NCBI RefSeq assembly: GCF_900314695.1
Contig: NZ_OMWD01000002.1
Span: 33,759-97,758 of the forward strand
DNA: 64,000 nt
Direction: 5' to 3'
From: an uncultured Methanobrevibacter sp.
Lineage (GTDB): Archaea > Methanobacteriota > Methanobacteria > Methanobacteriales > Methanobacteriaceae
The position numbers were made by a program, and so were the translations under genes. The first letter of the stretch is position 1, and each line of letters starts with the position of its first letter. Below are positions 1 through 8,886 of the stretch, one piece after another. Below the pieces are notes generated by a model. That model saw only the letters and a list, made by a program, of their open reading frames with translations. It had not been told where the DNA came from and searched no databases.

Positions 1-1
1 T

Positions 2-193
2 ACTGCGGAGCTAATTATAAAAGATAATGGTGTTGGTATTGATGACTCAGACAATATCAGTTCAAATTTAGGCTGTGAAATAATCAAAAGTTTAACCAAA
101 CAGTTGGGAGGACATATAAGTCTGATTAAACAAGAGAAGGGCACTGCATATAAGTTAATTTTCTCAACTCAAATGGAACACACTATTGAATGA
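2..193 (+). CDS. Sensor histidine kinase, C-terminal end (partial)
   Basis: This is the last 63 codons of a gene that begins before the window. The frame opens at base 2 and stops at TGA 191-193. It reads KDNGVGI (the G1 box of a HATPase_c domain), then LGCEIIKSLTKQLGGHI, which matches the G2/F region and the 'LG..I...L..QLGG' helix typical of HisKA_2-type archaeal sensor kinases, and ends in a beta strand with KGTAYKLIF. The protein would phosphorylate itself on histidine in response to a signal. The sensing part is outside the window. Family assignment rests on this short ATPase tail only. Confidence 0.8.
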   Translation, partial: TAELIIKDNGVGIDDSDNISSNLGCEIIKSLTKQLGGHISLIKQEKGTAYKLIFSTQMEHTIE

Positions 194-253
194 TTGTGGC
201 ATGTTTTTTTCAAATAGTAAAAAATAAATTATATTCACTATAAATAAAAACCT

Positions 254-985
254 ATGCTTGATGTCATAGTATATTTTTCAAAAAAAGCAGTTGAATGCTG
301 CATGGTCAGCAAAAAACGCATAGTCATTATAACTTTTCTGACATTCTTAAGTTTAATTTTAGTGGGAACTTTTGAGGGTATATGTGCCATTATAATTATG
401 TTAATATATATAATTTTATACATTTCATATGGGATGCAATTTACTAGGGAAGTGATAAATGGTGGGCAATCCCTACCTAAATTTGATTTTAGGAGTATTC
501 CATTGGGTATAAAGGCGACAACCGTATTTTTTGTTTATGGGGGTATTCAAACTCTGTTTTTGTTTGTCATTTCTCGATTGTTCAATTTTCCAACTTTTGA
601 TTTTGAGGAGTTTTTTTTGAAACTTCCAGAAACAATTCATTTGATTTACACTCATAATCCTGTCAGTTCAATATTGTTTTTTTTGTTAAGCATAATTACT
701 CTTTACATTGGCGTATTTTTCATGGAAATTGCTTTGGCTCAACTGGCTGATGGAGGTAAGTTTATCGATGCGTTCAATTTAAAATTGATTAAAGGTTACA
801 TTGATAAAATTGGGTGGGTAAATTATGCTACTGATTACACTGCCGTTTTGTTAATTTTAGTTGTTTTGGAGTCATTTGAATTTGTACCGGTTTTCAGTGT
901 TGTTATGGTTACTTTGTCATATTCATTGATTTTCATTGTTGAGTATAATGCAATTGGATTGATATTCAGAAAGACTAAAACTTAG
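254..985 (+). CDS. DUF4013-like multi-pass membrane protein
   Basis: The 243-residue protein is very hydrophobic, with about six membrane segments (near residues 24-40, 43-60, 88-108, 135-165, 195-215 and 217-235) separated by short loops. The layout and the GGQSLPKFDF loop after the second segment resemble the DUF4013 family, which is common in Methanobacteriales and has no established function. It lies about 60 bp after the histidine kinase on the same strand. No clear ribosome site precedes the ATG. The family call is from memory of its general pattern; that it is a membrane protein is certain. Confidence 0.8.
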   Translation: MLDVIVYFSKKAVECCMVSKKRIVIITFLTFLSLILVGTFEGICAIIIMLIYIILYISYGMQFTREVINGGQSLPKFDFRSIPLGIKATTVFFVYGGIQTLFLFVISRLFNFPTFDFEEFFLKLPETIHLIYTHNPVSSILFFLLSIITLYIGVFFMEIALAQLADGGKFIDAFNLKLIKGYIDKIGWVNYATDYTAVLLILVVLESFEFVPVFSVVMVTLSYSLIFIVEYNAIGLIFRKTKT

Positions 986-1175
986 TTTTCAAACTTGGTG
1001 CAATAAACGTGAGATTTGATGAAAATATGTCTAGATTTATATTTAAATTTCTATTATTTAAAAAAATAGTCTTGACCACACTATCTGGCATAGTCAGTAA
1101 TGTCAAATCGATAACCGTTTTGTATTTAAAACGTTATTCAAGTTTTAGAATTTTTACCGACTCTGCCAACTTCAT
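975..1175 (-). pseudogene. Decayed short reading frame, possible gene or transposase relic
   Basis: On the minus strand an ATG at 1175 opens a frame reading MKLAESVKILKLE, then a TAA, then RFKYKTVIDLTLLTMPDSVV and on to a TAG at 975. With the single stop ignored the frame stays open for 67 codons and looks protein-like. A second frame ending VELTGYDFDDYFT stops at a TGA overlapping this ATG. The 3' end overlaps the last codons of the membrane protein gene. I do not recognise the family; a remnant of an inserted element is a guess, and chance openness in AT-rich DNA is possible. Confidence 0.3.
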
Positions 1176-1336
1176 GTGAAATAATCATCAAAATCATAGC
1201 CAGTAAGTTCTACTGTAGATTGAAATTTGTTAATATGTTATAGATATTGACAACATATAGTTTAGTAGCTGCATGTTGATTGTGTTGTAAAAAATAAAAA
1301 AAGTGATGAAAGCCTCGCTATGCGAGGAATTTTCAC
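986..1336. other. Intergenic gap with no intact gene
   Basis: These 351 bases separate the convergent membrane protein and adhesin genes. They hold only the decayed minus-strand frame described at 975-1175 and the terminator hairpin of the adhesin operon at the right end. No RNA gene was seen. Confidence 0.6.
1289..1327 (-). terminator. Hairpin plus T-run terminator of the adhesin operon
   Basis: The perfect 6-bp stem CCTCGC/GCGAGG (1313-1318 with 1322-1327, loop TAT) lies ten bases past the stop of the large adhesin gene. Read on the minus strand it is followed within about 12 nt by a T-rich run (1289-1302), the classic intrinsic-type layout. Confidence 0.75.
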
Positions 1337-4300
1337 CTATGTGAAATATATTAGTTTGTTTTCTTTTTGGTAGTTGCTTAAAATGGATCTTGAAAGTTTA
1401 ACTATTCCAGTTAATCCTTTAGAGACTACATGGCCAATACCTGTGGCTACAACTTTAGTTGCCACATTTAAAGGGATTTTAAATGCAGCAACACCAAATG
1501 ATGCTACTCTCAAACCATTGGAAACGCCTTTTAAAACACCGCTCCAGAAGAGGCTAGGATTCTGATATTCTGTTGTATAAACGGCTCCCAGAATAGTACC
1601 TAGGGCACCGCCAATTCCTGCACTGGCTAATGTTATCCATAAACCAGCTACGCCGGCCGCTGTCATACTATATCCAACATTACCTGTAAGTAGTATGGTG
1701 GCTAGTAGAACACCACTTTCAATTAAATCCATTTTCCATGCGGCGATTGGATGTTGTTCTATGTAATTATGGGCAGGTCCAGAGATGATAATGTCATCAA
1801 CATAACCATCTTTGTTGTAGATGTCGACATTTTTTGATGCATGGTATCCCTTGTTAGCTGAAAATGTGGACAGGAGAATCATAGCATTTCCAGCACTGTA
1901 AATTGCTCCTGCATATTTTCCATAATTGTTGGTAAATGTGGAATTGAATACTGTCAATGAACCTTTATTTACGATAGCACCTCCATAATCCTCTTTAAAT
2001 CTATAGTCTACCTTATTGTTGTTGAATATGGAGTTTATAACTAACAATTTGCCCGAATTATCAAGGGCAATGTTGAATCCTTCTAGAGTCAAGTCAGTTA
2101 TTCTGACATTACCTCGAGAAGCAACGGTCAAGAATTTGGTTGTGTCATCATCATGTTGATTTTGAACAAATACTCTTGCACCTGCTCCGTTGATTAATAG
2201 TAATCCGTAATCTGCCTTGAATATAGTTTGGGAATTAGGAATCATGCCGTATTCTCCTTTGACTAAAGTAATATTAATGACGTCATATTTGGTATTTCCG
2301 TTAACGATTTTTGAAGCTTTCATCAAGGATGCAAGATTGTCCACAACAACATTATAAACCGTATCGTTGAGGCTTTCCCTAACCAGATATAATCCTCCTT
2401 TTTCGGTATTTATTGTGGATGGGGAATATCCTCTGCTGTTAACTAATTTGACAACAGCTAAATTCTGAATATCCAAATCATTTTTGTTGTTGTTTTTCCA
2501 TACCCAGTTGGATTTGATTACATTTCCTGTAAACAGACAATTTGAAAATACCGCATTTGAAGACATTCCAAAACCGTAATATGCACCACCCTGATTAGCG
2601 CCGTTGTTTTTGAATGTGGAATTGAAGCATAACACAGTACCGAAGTTTCTTATTGCACCGCCATCATCACCCTTCTTCATTAAATGATGGATTATGTTGT
2701 CTTTAAATGTACAGTTTATAGCCATGAATGTTCCATAGTTGTGAATAGCAGTGTTGAAACCGGACAATGTTAGATTTATTAGTGTCAAAGAACCGTATTT
2801 AGGAATGTATGCGAAATGATAATCATCATTGGCATTGTTTTCAGTGATTTTTATTGTAGCTCCGTTACCGTTAATTACTACTGGTTTGGAATTGACATCT
2901 ATAAAGCTACGAGGGTTTACAAAAATTATATCTCCTCTAACAGTTATTGAACGCCATTCATGTGAATCCCTATATTTTTTAAGGTCAGCACTGTTTATGA
3001 CATATTCTCCTTTGCTGAGAGTTATGTTGAATGAAGTGATATTGTTAAAACTATCAATCCATTCGGTGGCATCCTGCAATCCTGCCATATTGGTAACATA
3101 TAAATTTTTAGTTATATTGTGAGTTAAACTGTACACGTCTCTTATACTTAATGATGCATTGTTATCAATGTAGCCGTTGTATTTAATATGGTTGTATGCT
3201 CCCCAGGAAGTATCATAGACGACAACCATACTTTTTTCCACGGCACGGACGGTATCGCCTTTTGTTTTGAAGCTGCATGAGATGAAATTTGTCAGTGAAT
3301 TGGAATCTGCATATAAAACTCCTCCACGATTAGCTTCATCTGATCCACCATTCTCATTTCCATTAAAAATACAGTTCCTGAATGTAGCCTTGTTCTTGTT
3401 ATAAATTACAGAACCTTTAGTTGGAGTAGCCCATTTTCGAGCATCGTTTTGTGTGAAAGTTGAATTTTCACAATATACTTCACCATTGTTTGCAAATACT
3501 CTGTAGAATTTTTTGAATTCAAGATTGTTTACCATGATGTTTGTATTTGAATCCAGACTGGCGAAATTGTGTTTGTAATCATCTTCAAGTGTTGATCCTC
3601 CACCATTGATAATAAGGGTGCCGTGATTCAAATGGACCAGATACTTCCAATCTGAATCTTCCCAGAAATGGTCAGATACTTTATATGTGTTCTTTTTAAG
3701 ATTTATGATGGTAACATCAACCTTATAATCCTTGCGAGCCATTTTTCTTAAGGTATTTGTAAGCTCCTGTGAATTGGAAACGGTCACATTATACAATATG
3801 AATGCGTCACCGTTAGTCATAATGTATCTGTAGGTGTTCTCCCCGATAACACTGTAAAATGTGGTATTGGAAGCTGCCTTAAATGTTTCATTAGAATATA
3901 CTGGCAACAATCCTCCATATGATGTACTATTCAATCCCAAATCAATGGCAGCATATTTATTGGATACGGTAATGTGGTCCTTAATGGTCTTGCCTTCGTA
4001 TATTGTTTCTACAGTATGACTTCCAGCAGTTACATTCAATAGGAAATAAGCATATCCTTCATCTGAAGTAGTGCCTGTAAATGTTTTGCCTCCAACCTTG
4101 AATGTAACAGTCTTGTTAGCTGAAGCATTTAACTTGATTAGGTATGGTTCATTGATGTCAAATATTGCATTTCTTTTATTTATGGTAATCTTATTTGTAT
4201 ATGATTCGCCAGTTACGGGATTATTGGCCTTTACTGTGTATGTGCCTGGTTCAAAATTGACATTTAATATCGCAGCCCCATAATCATCCGCAATTTGACA

Positions 4301-6499
4301 GTCATAATTGATATTATTTACATTGAAATTCACTTTGGTTCCCTTAGGTAAATATTTTCCGTTTTTGTCCTTGAATACAGCTGAGTATAGTGAATCGTCA
4401 CCGTAGGTCTTAGTGAGGTCATAACCATATACGCTGATGTATTTAACATTCATTTCATATGACAGTTTCTGGGAGTTGATTGTGAAATCAAACTTATGGG
4501 TTCCGGTTTCATTTGGAACATAAATTAACTCCAATGAGTTTGCATTGATTTTTTTGGTTATGAATTCACCTTTTTTGTTTGAGGAATATTTTAAAGTGTC
4601 TAGAACATAATATGGTACTGATCCGCTAAATGAAACCTTAATTGTAGTTTTAACGCCGCTGTAACCATTTTTATCAGCAACTATGGAAACTGAAAGTGGT
4701 TTCGAATCATCTTTGTTCTTGTTGCTTCCAATTCTATGATATTCTTTTAGCTGATTGCCGATTGAAGCTTTATTTATGCCCCACCAGTTGTTTGAAATAA
4801 CATCATAATAACCAGTGTTGAATACTGAAACACCCTGGTCACTAGCTGAATTTTCAATGAATGCGTTGTTGGTCAATTTTACATGTGTATTTATGGAATC
4901 AGTATATAATGCTCCTCCACGAGATCCTCCACCATTCTTTTCAAAGTAATTTCCGGAGATTGTCATTGTACATGCTTTGTTGACATATATTGCACCTCCA
5001 TTACGGGTTCCACCATTTTTTACCTGATTTGAGATGAACACTGAATTCTTAATTTCACTTGCGGTTTCAGTGTAAATGGCTCCACCATAGTTTTCAGCCC
5101 AATTGTCTCTAAAGGTACAGTTATTTACATTAATATTGCCCTTAGAGCGCACTGCGCCTCCATAACGTTTTTCCTTACCTCCATTAGCATAGTTTGATGT
5201 GAATGTACAGTTGGTAAAGAAGAGATTGGTTGAACCACTGTCTGAGTATACTGCTCCACCGTCACCTGCATTTGCATGATTGTTCTTGAATACAGATGAA
5301 GAAAATTTCACATCACCAGATTTTTTGTTAATGTAGATTGCACCACCAAAATCACTTTTTACTTGATTTCCGTTAAAAATTAAGTTGTTGTTTTCGCGTC
5401 CAATGTTGTTGGTATATATTGCACCACCATGGTCTTGTGCAGTGTTGTTTGTGAAGATGTTTTTTCCGCTGAACTGGATGTAATCAGTTTCGATAGCTCC
5501 ACCTTTGTGGTTTGCAGTATTCAGTTCAAAAATGGAATTTCCAATATGTAGCCATTTGTTTGAGTATATTGCTCCACCGCCTTCAGATGTTGCAGAATTC
5601 TGTTTGAATGTTGATTTTTCAATATATAGGTGACTGTCGCTGGTTACTTTTACAGCACCACCTTCCCTGGCGGTGTTCTTAATGAATTCTGAATTTTCAA
5701 TTATTAAATCGGAATATGAAAAAATTGCACCTCCCCTAATTGCAGAATTCCCGTTAAATGTAGAATTATCGATGAATGCATCTTTTTTTACAAGAATAGC
5801 TCCACCATGTGATGCTTGTCCATCAACTTTATTGGAATTGAATTTGGAATTTGAAATATCCACTGATTTTTCGGCGTGAATAGCACCACCATCAATTTTC
5901 GCTTGATTGTTTTCAAAGACAGATTTTTCAACTACGACATTTCCTTTGGAGAATATGGCACCTCCTGTGAGTTTTGCAGTATTTCCTGTGAACTTGCAGT
6001 CTTTGATAGTTAATGTCTCAACGACATTATTATAAATTGCTCCACCAAAACTGTTTGCTTTATTGTTTGTGAAAGTACAGTTAATAATGGTAAATTTGGC
6101 TGAACCTGTGATGTAGATTGATCCGCCATTGAATGAGTTTCCATTAGTGAACTTCAAATTCTTCAAGGTTATATCACCGTTTGATGACCTTAATTGAGCT
6201 TTGCTACAGTCTATTGTATTTCCAGCTCCGTCAATGACCAATGACTTGTCAATGTTTATTCGATTCGCCGGTGTATAACTTTTGTTTAGCTTTACTGTTG
6301 AACCTTCGGATGCACTGTTAATAATCTTTGTAAGATCGCTTGTGTCATCCGTTAATATTGGGTCTTGAGTAATTTCAAGATTATTGTTTATATCGCTTTC
6401 CTGCATTATTTGAGTGTCATTAGTATTTTCAGCACAAACTGTTGAAATTGAGCATAAAATAAATAACAACAAACAAATAATTGCCAATTTTCTTTTCAT
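1337..6499 (-). CDS. Giant adhesin-like protein with Pmp beta-helix repeats
   Basis: This 1720-residue secreted protein starts with a signal peptide (residues 1-23, KRK then a hydrophobic core ending VCA). Residues about 90-600 carry some fifteen Pmp-type GGAI/GGAV repeats alternating with 'F..N.A' strands, a right-handed beta-helix. Residues 620-880 look like Ig-type domains (ADKNGYSGVKTTIKV; LTKTYGDDSLYSAVFKDKNG). A second beta-helix block spans about 960-1580. The last 130 residues are unusual: Gly/Ala-rich with two or three possible membrane segments instead of the lysine-rich Ig tail of its neighbour. Adhesin-like proteins of this kind are surface proteins thought to bind partners or host material. 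GAGGT overlaps the upstream stop, so it is coupled to the 723-residue gene. Confidence 0.93.
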   Translation of the reverse strand: MKRKLAIICLLLFILCSISTVCAENTNDTQIMQESDINNNLEITQDPILTDDTSDLTKIINSASEGSTVKLNKSYTPANRINIDKSLVIDGAGNTIDCSKAQLRSSNGDITLKNLKFTNGNSFNGGSIYITGSAKFTIINCTFTNNKANSFGGAIYNNVVETLTIKDCKFTGNTAKLTGGAIFSKGNVVVEKSVFENNQAKIDGGAIHAEKSVDISNSKFNSNKVDGQASHGGAILVKKDAFIDNSTFNGNSAIRGGAIFSYSDLIIENSEFIKNTAREGGAVKVTSDSHLYIEKSTFKQNSATSEGGGAIYSNKWLHIGNSIFELNTANHKGGAIETDYIQFSGKNIFTNNTAQDHGGAIYTNNIGRENNNLIFNGNQVKSDFGGAIYINKKSGDVKFSSSVFKNNHANAGDGGAVYSDSGSTNLFFTNCTFTSNYANGGKEKRYGGAVRSKGNINVNNCTFRDNWAENYGGAIYTETASEIKNSVFISNQVKNGGTRNGGAIYVNKACTMTISGNYFEKNGGGSRGGALYTDSINTHVKLTNNAFIENSASDQGVSVFNTGYYDVISNNWWGINKASIGNQLKEYHRIGSNKNKDDSKPLSVSIVADKNGYSGVKTTIKVSFSGSVPYYVLDTLKYSSNKKGEFITKKINANSLELIYVPNETGTHKFDFTINSQKLSYEMNVKYISVYGYDLTKTYGDDSLYSAVFKDKNGKYLPKGTKVNFNVNNINYDCQIADDYGAAILNVNFEPGTYTVKANNPVTGESYTNKITINKRNAIFDINEPYLIKLNASANKTVTFKVGGKTFTGTTSDEGYAYFLLNVTAGSHTVETIYEGKTIKDHITVSNKYAAIDLGLNSTSYGGLLPVYSNETFKAASNTTFYSVIGENTYRYIMTNGDAFILYNVTVSNSQELTNTLRKMARKDYKVDVTIINLKKNTYKVSDHFWEDSDWKYLVHLNHGTLIINGGGSTLEDDYKHNFASLDSNTNIMVNNLEFKKFYRVFANNGEVYCENSTFTQNDARKWATPTKGSVIYNKNKATFRNCIFNGNENGGSDEANRGGVLYADSNSLTNFISCSFKTKGDTVRAVEKSMVVVYDTSWGAYNHIKYNGYIDNNASLSIRDVYSLTHNITKNLYVTNMAGLQDATEWIDSFNNITSFNITLSKGEYVINSADLKKYRDSHEWRSITVRGDIIFVNPRSFIDVNSKPVVINGNGATIKITENNANDDYHFAYIPKYGSLTLINLTLSGFNTAIHNYGTFMAINCTFKDNIIHHLMKKGDDGGAIRNFGTVLCFNSTFKNNGANQGGAYYGFGMSSNAVFSNCLFTGNVIKSNWVWKNNNKNDLDIQNLAVVKLVNSRGYSPSTINTEKGGLYLVRESLNDTVYNVVVDNLASLMKASKIVNGNTKYDVINITLVKGEYGMIPNSQTIFKADYGLLLINGAGARVFVQNQHDDDTTKFLTVASRGNVRITDLTLEGFNIALDNSGKLLVINSIFNNNKVDYRFKEDYGGAIVNKGSLTVFNSTFTNNYGKYAGAIYSAGNAMILLSTFSANKGYHASKNVDIYNKDGYVDDIIISGPAHNYIEQHPIAAWKMDLIESGVLLATILLTGNVGYSMTAAGVAGLWITLASAGIGGALGTILGAVYTTEYQNPSLFWSGVLKGVSNGLRVASFGVAAFKIPLNVATKVVATGIGHVVSKGLTGIVKLSRSILSNYQKENKLIYFT

Positions 6500-6509
6500 A
6501 TTAATGACC

Positions 6510-8681
6510 TCATTTAATAGTTAGTTTAACTTTTTTAATTGTTCCTTTGTAGTATTTAGTAGTTTTAAAAGTAATTTTTGATGTAAATTTACCTTTTTTA
6601 TTAAGTTTAGTAATTTTAAAGGTAGCTTTTCCTTTTGAATTGGTTTTTGCAGTGTAAGTTTTACCTTTTACTTTCAAGTATACCTTAACTTTCTTAATTG
6701 CCTTGTTTTTGCTGTTTTTCAATTGGATTGTGTACTTTTTGGTCTTGAGTGACTTTTTAAATGTTTTCTTTTTAGCAGCAATTTTTGTCCTTTCCTTTTT
6801 GATAGTTATCTTGACGGATTTTGAATTAGGATTGTAATTGTCTGACATTGTAACTTTCAAGGTTTTGGAACCTGCTTTGAGTGATTTCAACTTACTTGCA
6901 GTGATTGTAACAGTTGCAATACCTTTCTTGTTGGTTGTAACTGTTGTATATTTTTTATTGTTGATGTAAATTGTTACCTTTTCACCAGCTATGACTTTCC
7001 TGTTTTTGTCTTTAACAGTAACAGTATATTTGTCTGCATAATTGATTACAAAGCTTTTTTTAGTTGCACTTATTGTTACTGGCCTTTGGTATACATCTAT
7101 CATATAATTGAATGTGGTGGAGTTGTATTCACTTCCTTCATAAAACAAATTAACATCATATAATCCGATGTTCAATTTAGGAATGATTATGGTTGCCTGA
7201 CTGCTTGATAAGTTAGTCTTGAATTCCGCACCGTTTAGATTAGCTACAATCATACCTTTTGTTATATTGTTTGGCATTTTAACCTTAATGTTTAAAGTAT
7301 CGCCATAAGTGATATTTGTAATACTAATTTTCATGTCTAAAACCATAGTTACATGTGCATCATCCAGATAAATGTTATTGGATGAATTGCCTGCTGTGTT
7401 TTCGCTGAAATAAATTTTATTTATAATAAAATCGCCTGAAACATATATTGCCCCTCCAGTGTCATTTGCAAAGTTTTTAACAAATGTTGAGTTGACAATT
7501 GTACCAACAGTTACAGCCATGGCTCCACCTTTAGTGGCCTTGTTGTTGGAAAATGTGGAATTTATAAATTCTGTTTCACTCTCGGAGTATATTGCACCTC
7601 CAATTTCTGCATTATTTCCATAAAATGTTGAATTAGTAATGTTTGCATAATAATCTACCATTATGGCTCCACCTAATTCATCAGCAGAATTATTATTGAA
7701 TGTTGAATTTAGTACATATAAATTGTCGTTTACGTCACTATAAATTGCTCCGGCAGTTTTAGCAGAGTTATTTCTAAATATTGAATTTTTTACAGTATTG
7801 TTGTCTGATGCCAAATAAAGTGCACCTGCAGTTTCATCAGCACGGTTATCTGTGAATTTGCATAAATCAATTAAGTTTGGGTAAGATATTGTATAAAGAG
7901 CACCTCCGTTAACTGCCTCATTGTTTACAAAATCACACTTCTCCAAAACAAAGTTAAGTCCCTCGGCGTATATTCCTCCACCGATATCATCAGCAGTATT
8001 ATTTATAAGTTTAGAATTGTCCAATTTTGTATCTCTTCCTGTAATGTATGCTGCACCTCCAATCTCGGCAGTATTGTTGAAGAATGTGCAATCAGCTATA
8101 GTACCTTCAATACCATACCAGTAGACTCCGCCGCCGTTTTCAGCAGTATTGTTTATAAATGTACAATTGTCTAAAAGACCATTTATTCCTGTCCAGTCAA
8201 CAGCACCACCATAGATTGCTGTGTTGTTGATAAAAGTACAATTTTTCATCTGACCGTTTGCACCTATCCATTCAATAAGGTTGTATGAATAGGACATGTC
8301 CCAATTTGTAAATAGGATATTCTTTAAAACAACATTATCGGCATGAACTCTTAATAAAAAATCCATATCTGATGAATTTCCATCAATCTTATGGCCTTGG
8401 CCATCGAAAAGTATATTTTCGGATATTTCAAGGCCCCTGCATTTAGAATCCTGATTGACGATTATGTCTTTTTCCAGTTTAATGGTTGAATTGGGGGCTG
8501 CATTTTGAATTTCACTATCTAGCTCATCGATATTTTCAATGATTTTTGAATCTTCCAATTCAATTTCATTATCAACCATTGTGATATTGTCAATGTTTGC
8601 ATTATCGCTTGCCGACACGTTTGAAAGCGAAAAGGCAAAGCACAAAAATATCATAATGATTATCATATGCTTGAATGTCAT
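6510..8681 (-). CDS. Adhesin-like protein with Pmp repeats and C-terminal Ig-like domains
   Basis: The 723-residue protein has a signal peptide (residues 1-25, ending NVSAS) and, from about 125 to 420, eleven GGAI/GGAVY/AGAIY repeats that build a right-handed beta-helix. Residues 430-530 form one Ig-like unit. Residues 535-723 hold two or three more, the last very lysine-rich (KKKTFKKSLKTKKYTI), typical of the Big-type C-terminal repeats of Methanobrevibacter adhesins and perhaps used for wall association. The start is chosen by GAGGT eight bases upstream (8690-8694). It is the first gene of the adhesin pair; only 10 bases separate it from the 1720-residue gene. Function as a surface adhesin is inferred from family. 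Confidence 0.93.
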   Translation of the reverse strand: MTFKHMIIIMIFLCFAFSLSNVSASDNANIDNITMVDNEIELEDSKIIENIDELDSEIQNAAPNSTIKLEKDIIVNQDSKCRGLEISENILFDGQGHKIDGNSSDMDFLLRVHADNVVLKNILFTNWDMSYSYNLIEWIGANGQMKNCTFINNTAIYGGAVDWTGINGLLDNCTFINNTAENGGGVYWYGIEGTIADCTFFNNTAEIGGAAYITGRDTKLDNSKLINNTADDIGGGIYAEGLNFVLEKCDFVNNEAVNGGALYTISYPNLIDLCKFTDNRADETAGALYLASDNNTVKNSIFRNNSAKTAGAIYSDVNDNLYVLNSTFNNNSADELGGAIMVDYYANITNSTFYGNNAEIGGAIYSESETEFINSTFSNNKATKGGAMAVTVGTIVNSTFVKNFANDTGGAIYVSGDFIINKIYFSENTAGNSSNNIYLDDAHVTMVLDMKISITNITYGDTLNIKVKMPNNITKGMIVANLNGAEFKTNLSSSQATIIIPKLNIGLYDVNLFYEGSEYNSTTFNYMIDVYQRPVTISATKKSFVINYADKYTVTVKDKNRKVIAGEKVTIYINNKKYTTVTTNKKGIATVTITASKLKSLKAGSKTLKVTMSDNYNPNSKSVKITIKKERTKIAAKKKTFKKSLKTKKYTIQLKNSKNKAIKKVKVYLKVKGKTYTAKTNSKGKATFKITKLNKKGKFTSKITFKTTKYYKGTIKKVKLTIK

Positions 8682-8689
8682 TAATTTTT

Positions 8690-8737
8690 ACCTCATGATT
8701 TTATTATGATAAATATGTTTATAATAAAACATATAAG
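8690..8737 (-). promoter_or_regulatory. Promoter and ribosome site of adhesin operon
   Basis: On the minus strand CTTATATG (8730-8737) is a TATA box centred about 52 nt before the ATG, placing the transcription start near 8707. GAGGT at 8690-8694 is the ribosome site. Confidence 0.55.
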
Positions 8738-8860
8738 TAATTTGTTCAATTTTTAAATGTAATCAGCAATAAATTCTGCAATAACTTTTAAAAAGTGATG
8801 GGAAAATTGGGTTGATGTCTAAAAAAATCAGATGGTCTTTCATATCATTGGGAAATCAGA

Positions 8861-8886
8861 AAATATGTGTATATTTTCACATATTT
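8861..8886 (-). terminator. Inverted repeat after the UbiB kinase gene
   Basis: A 9-bp inverted repeat AAATATGTG/CACATATTT (8861-8869 with 8878-8886) abuts the stop codon of the kinase gene. No T-run follows at once on the minus strand, so a terminator role is only plausible. Confidence 0.4.

Noticed and set aside
2829..3122. Plus-strand open frame inside the giant adhesin gene
   Set aside because: It lies opposite strongly repeat-structured coding sequence, has no ribosome site, and reads as a shadow of the adhesin codons.
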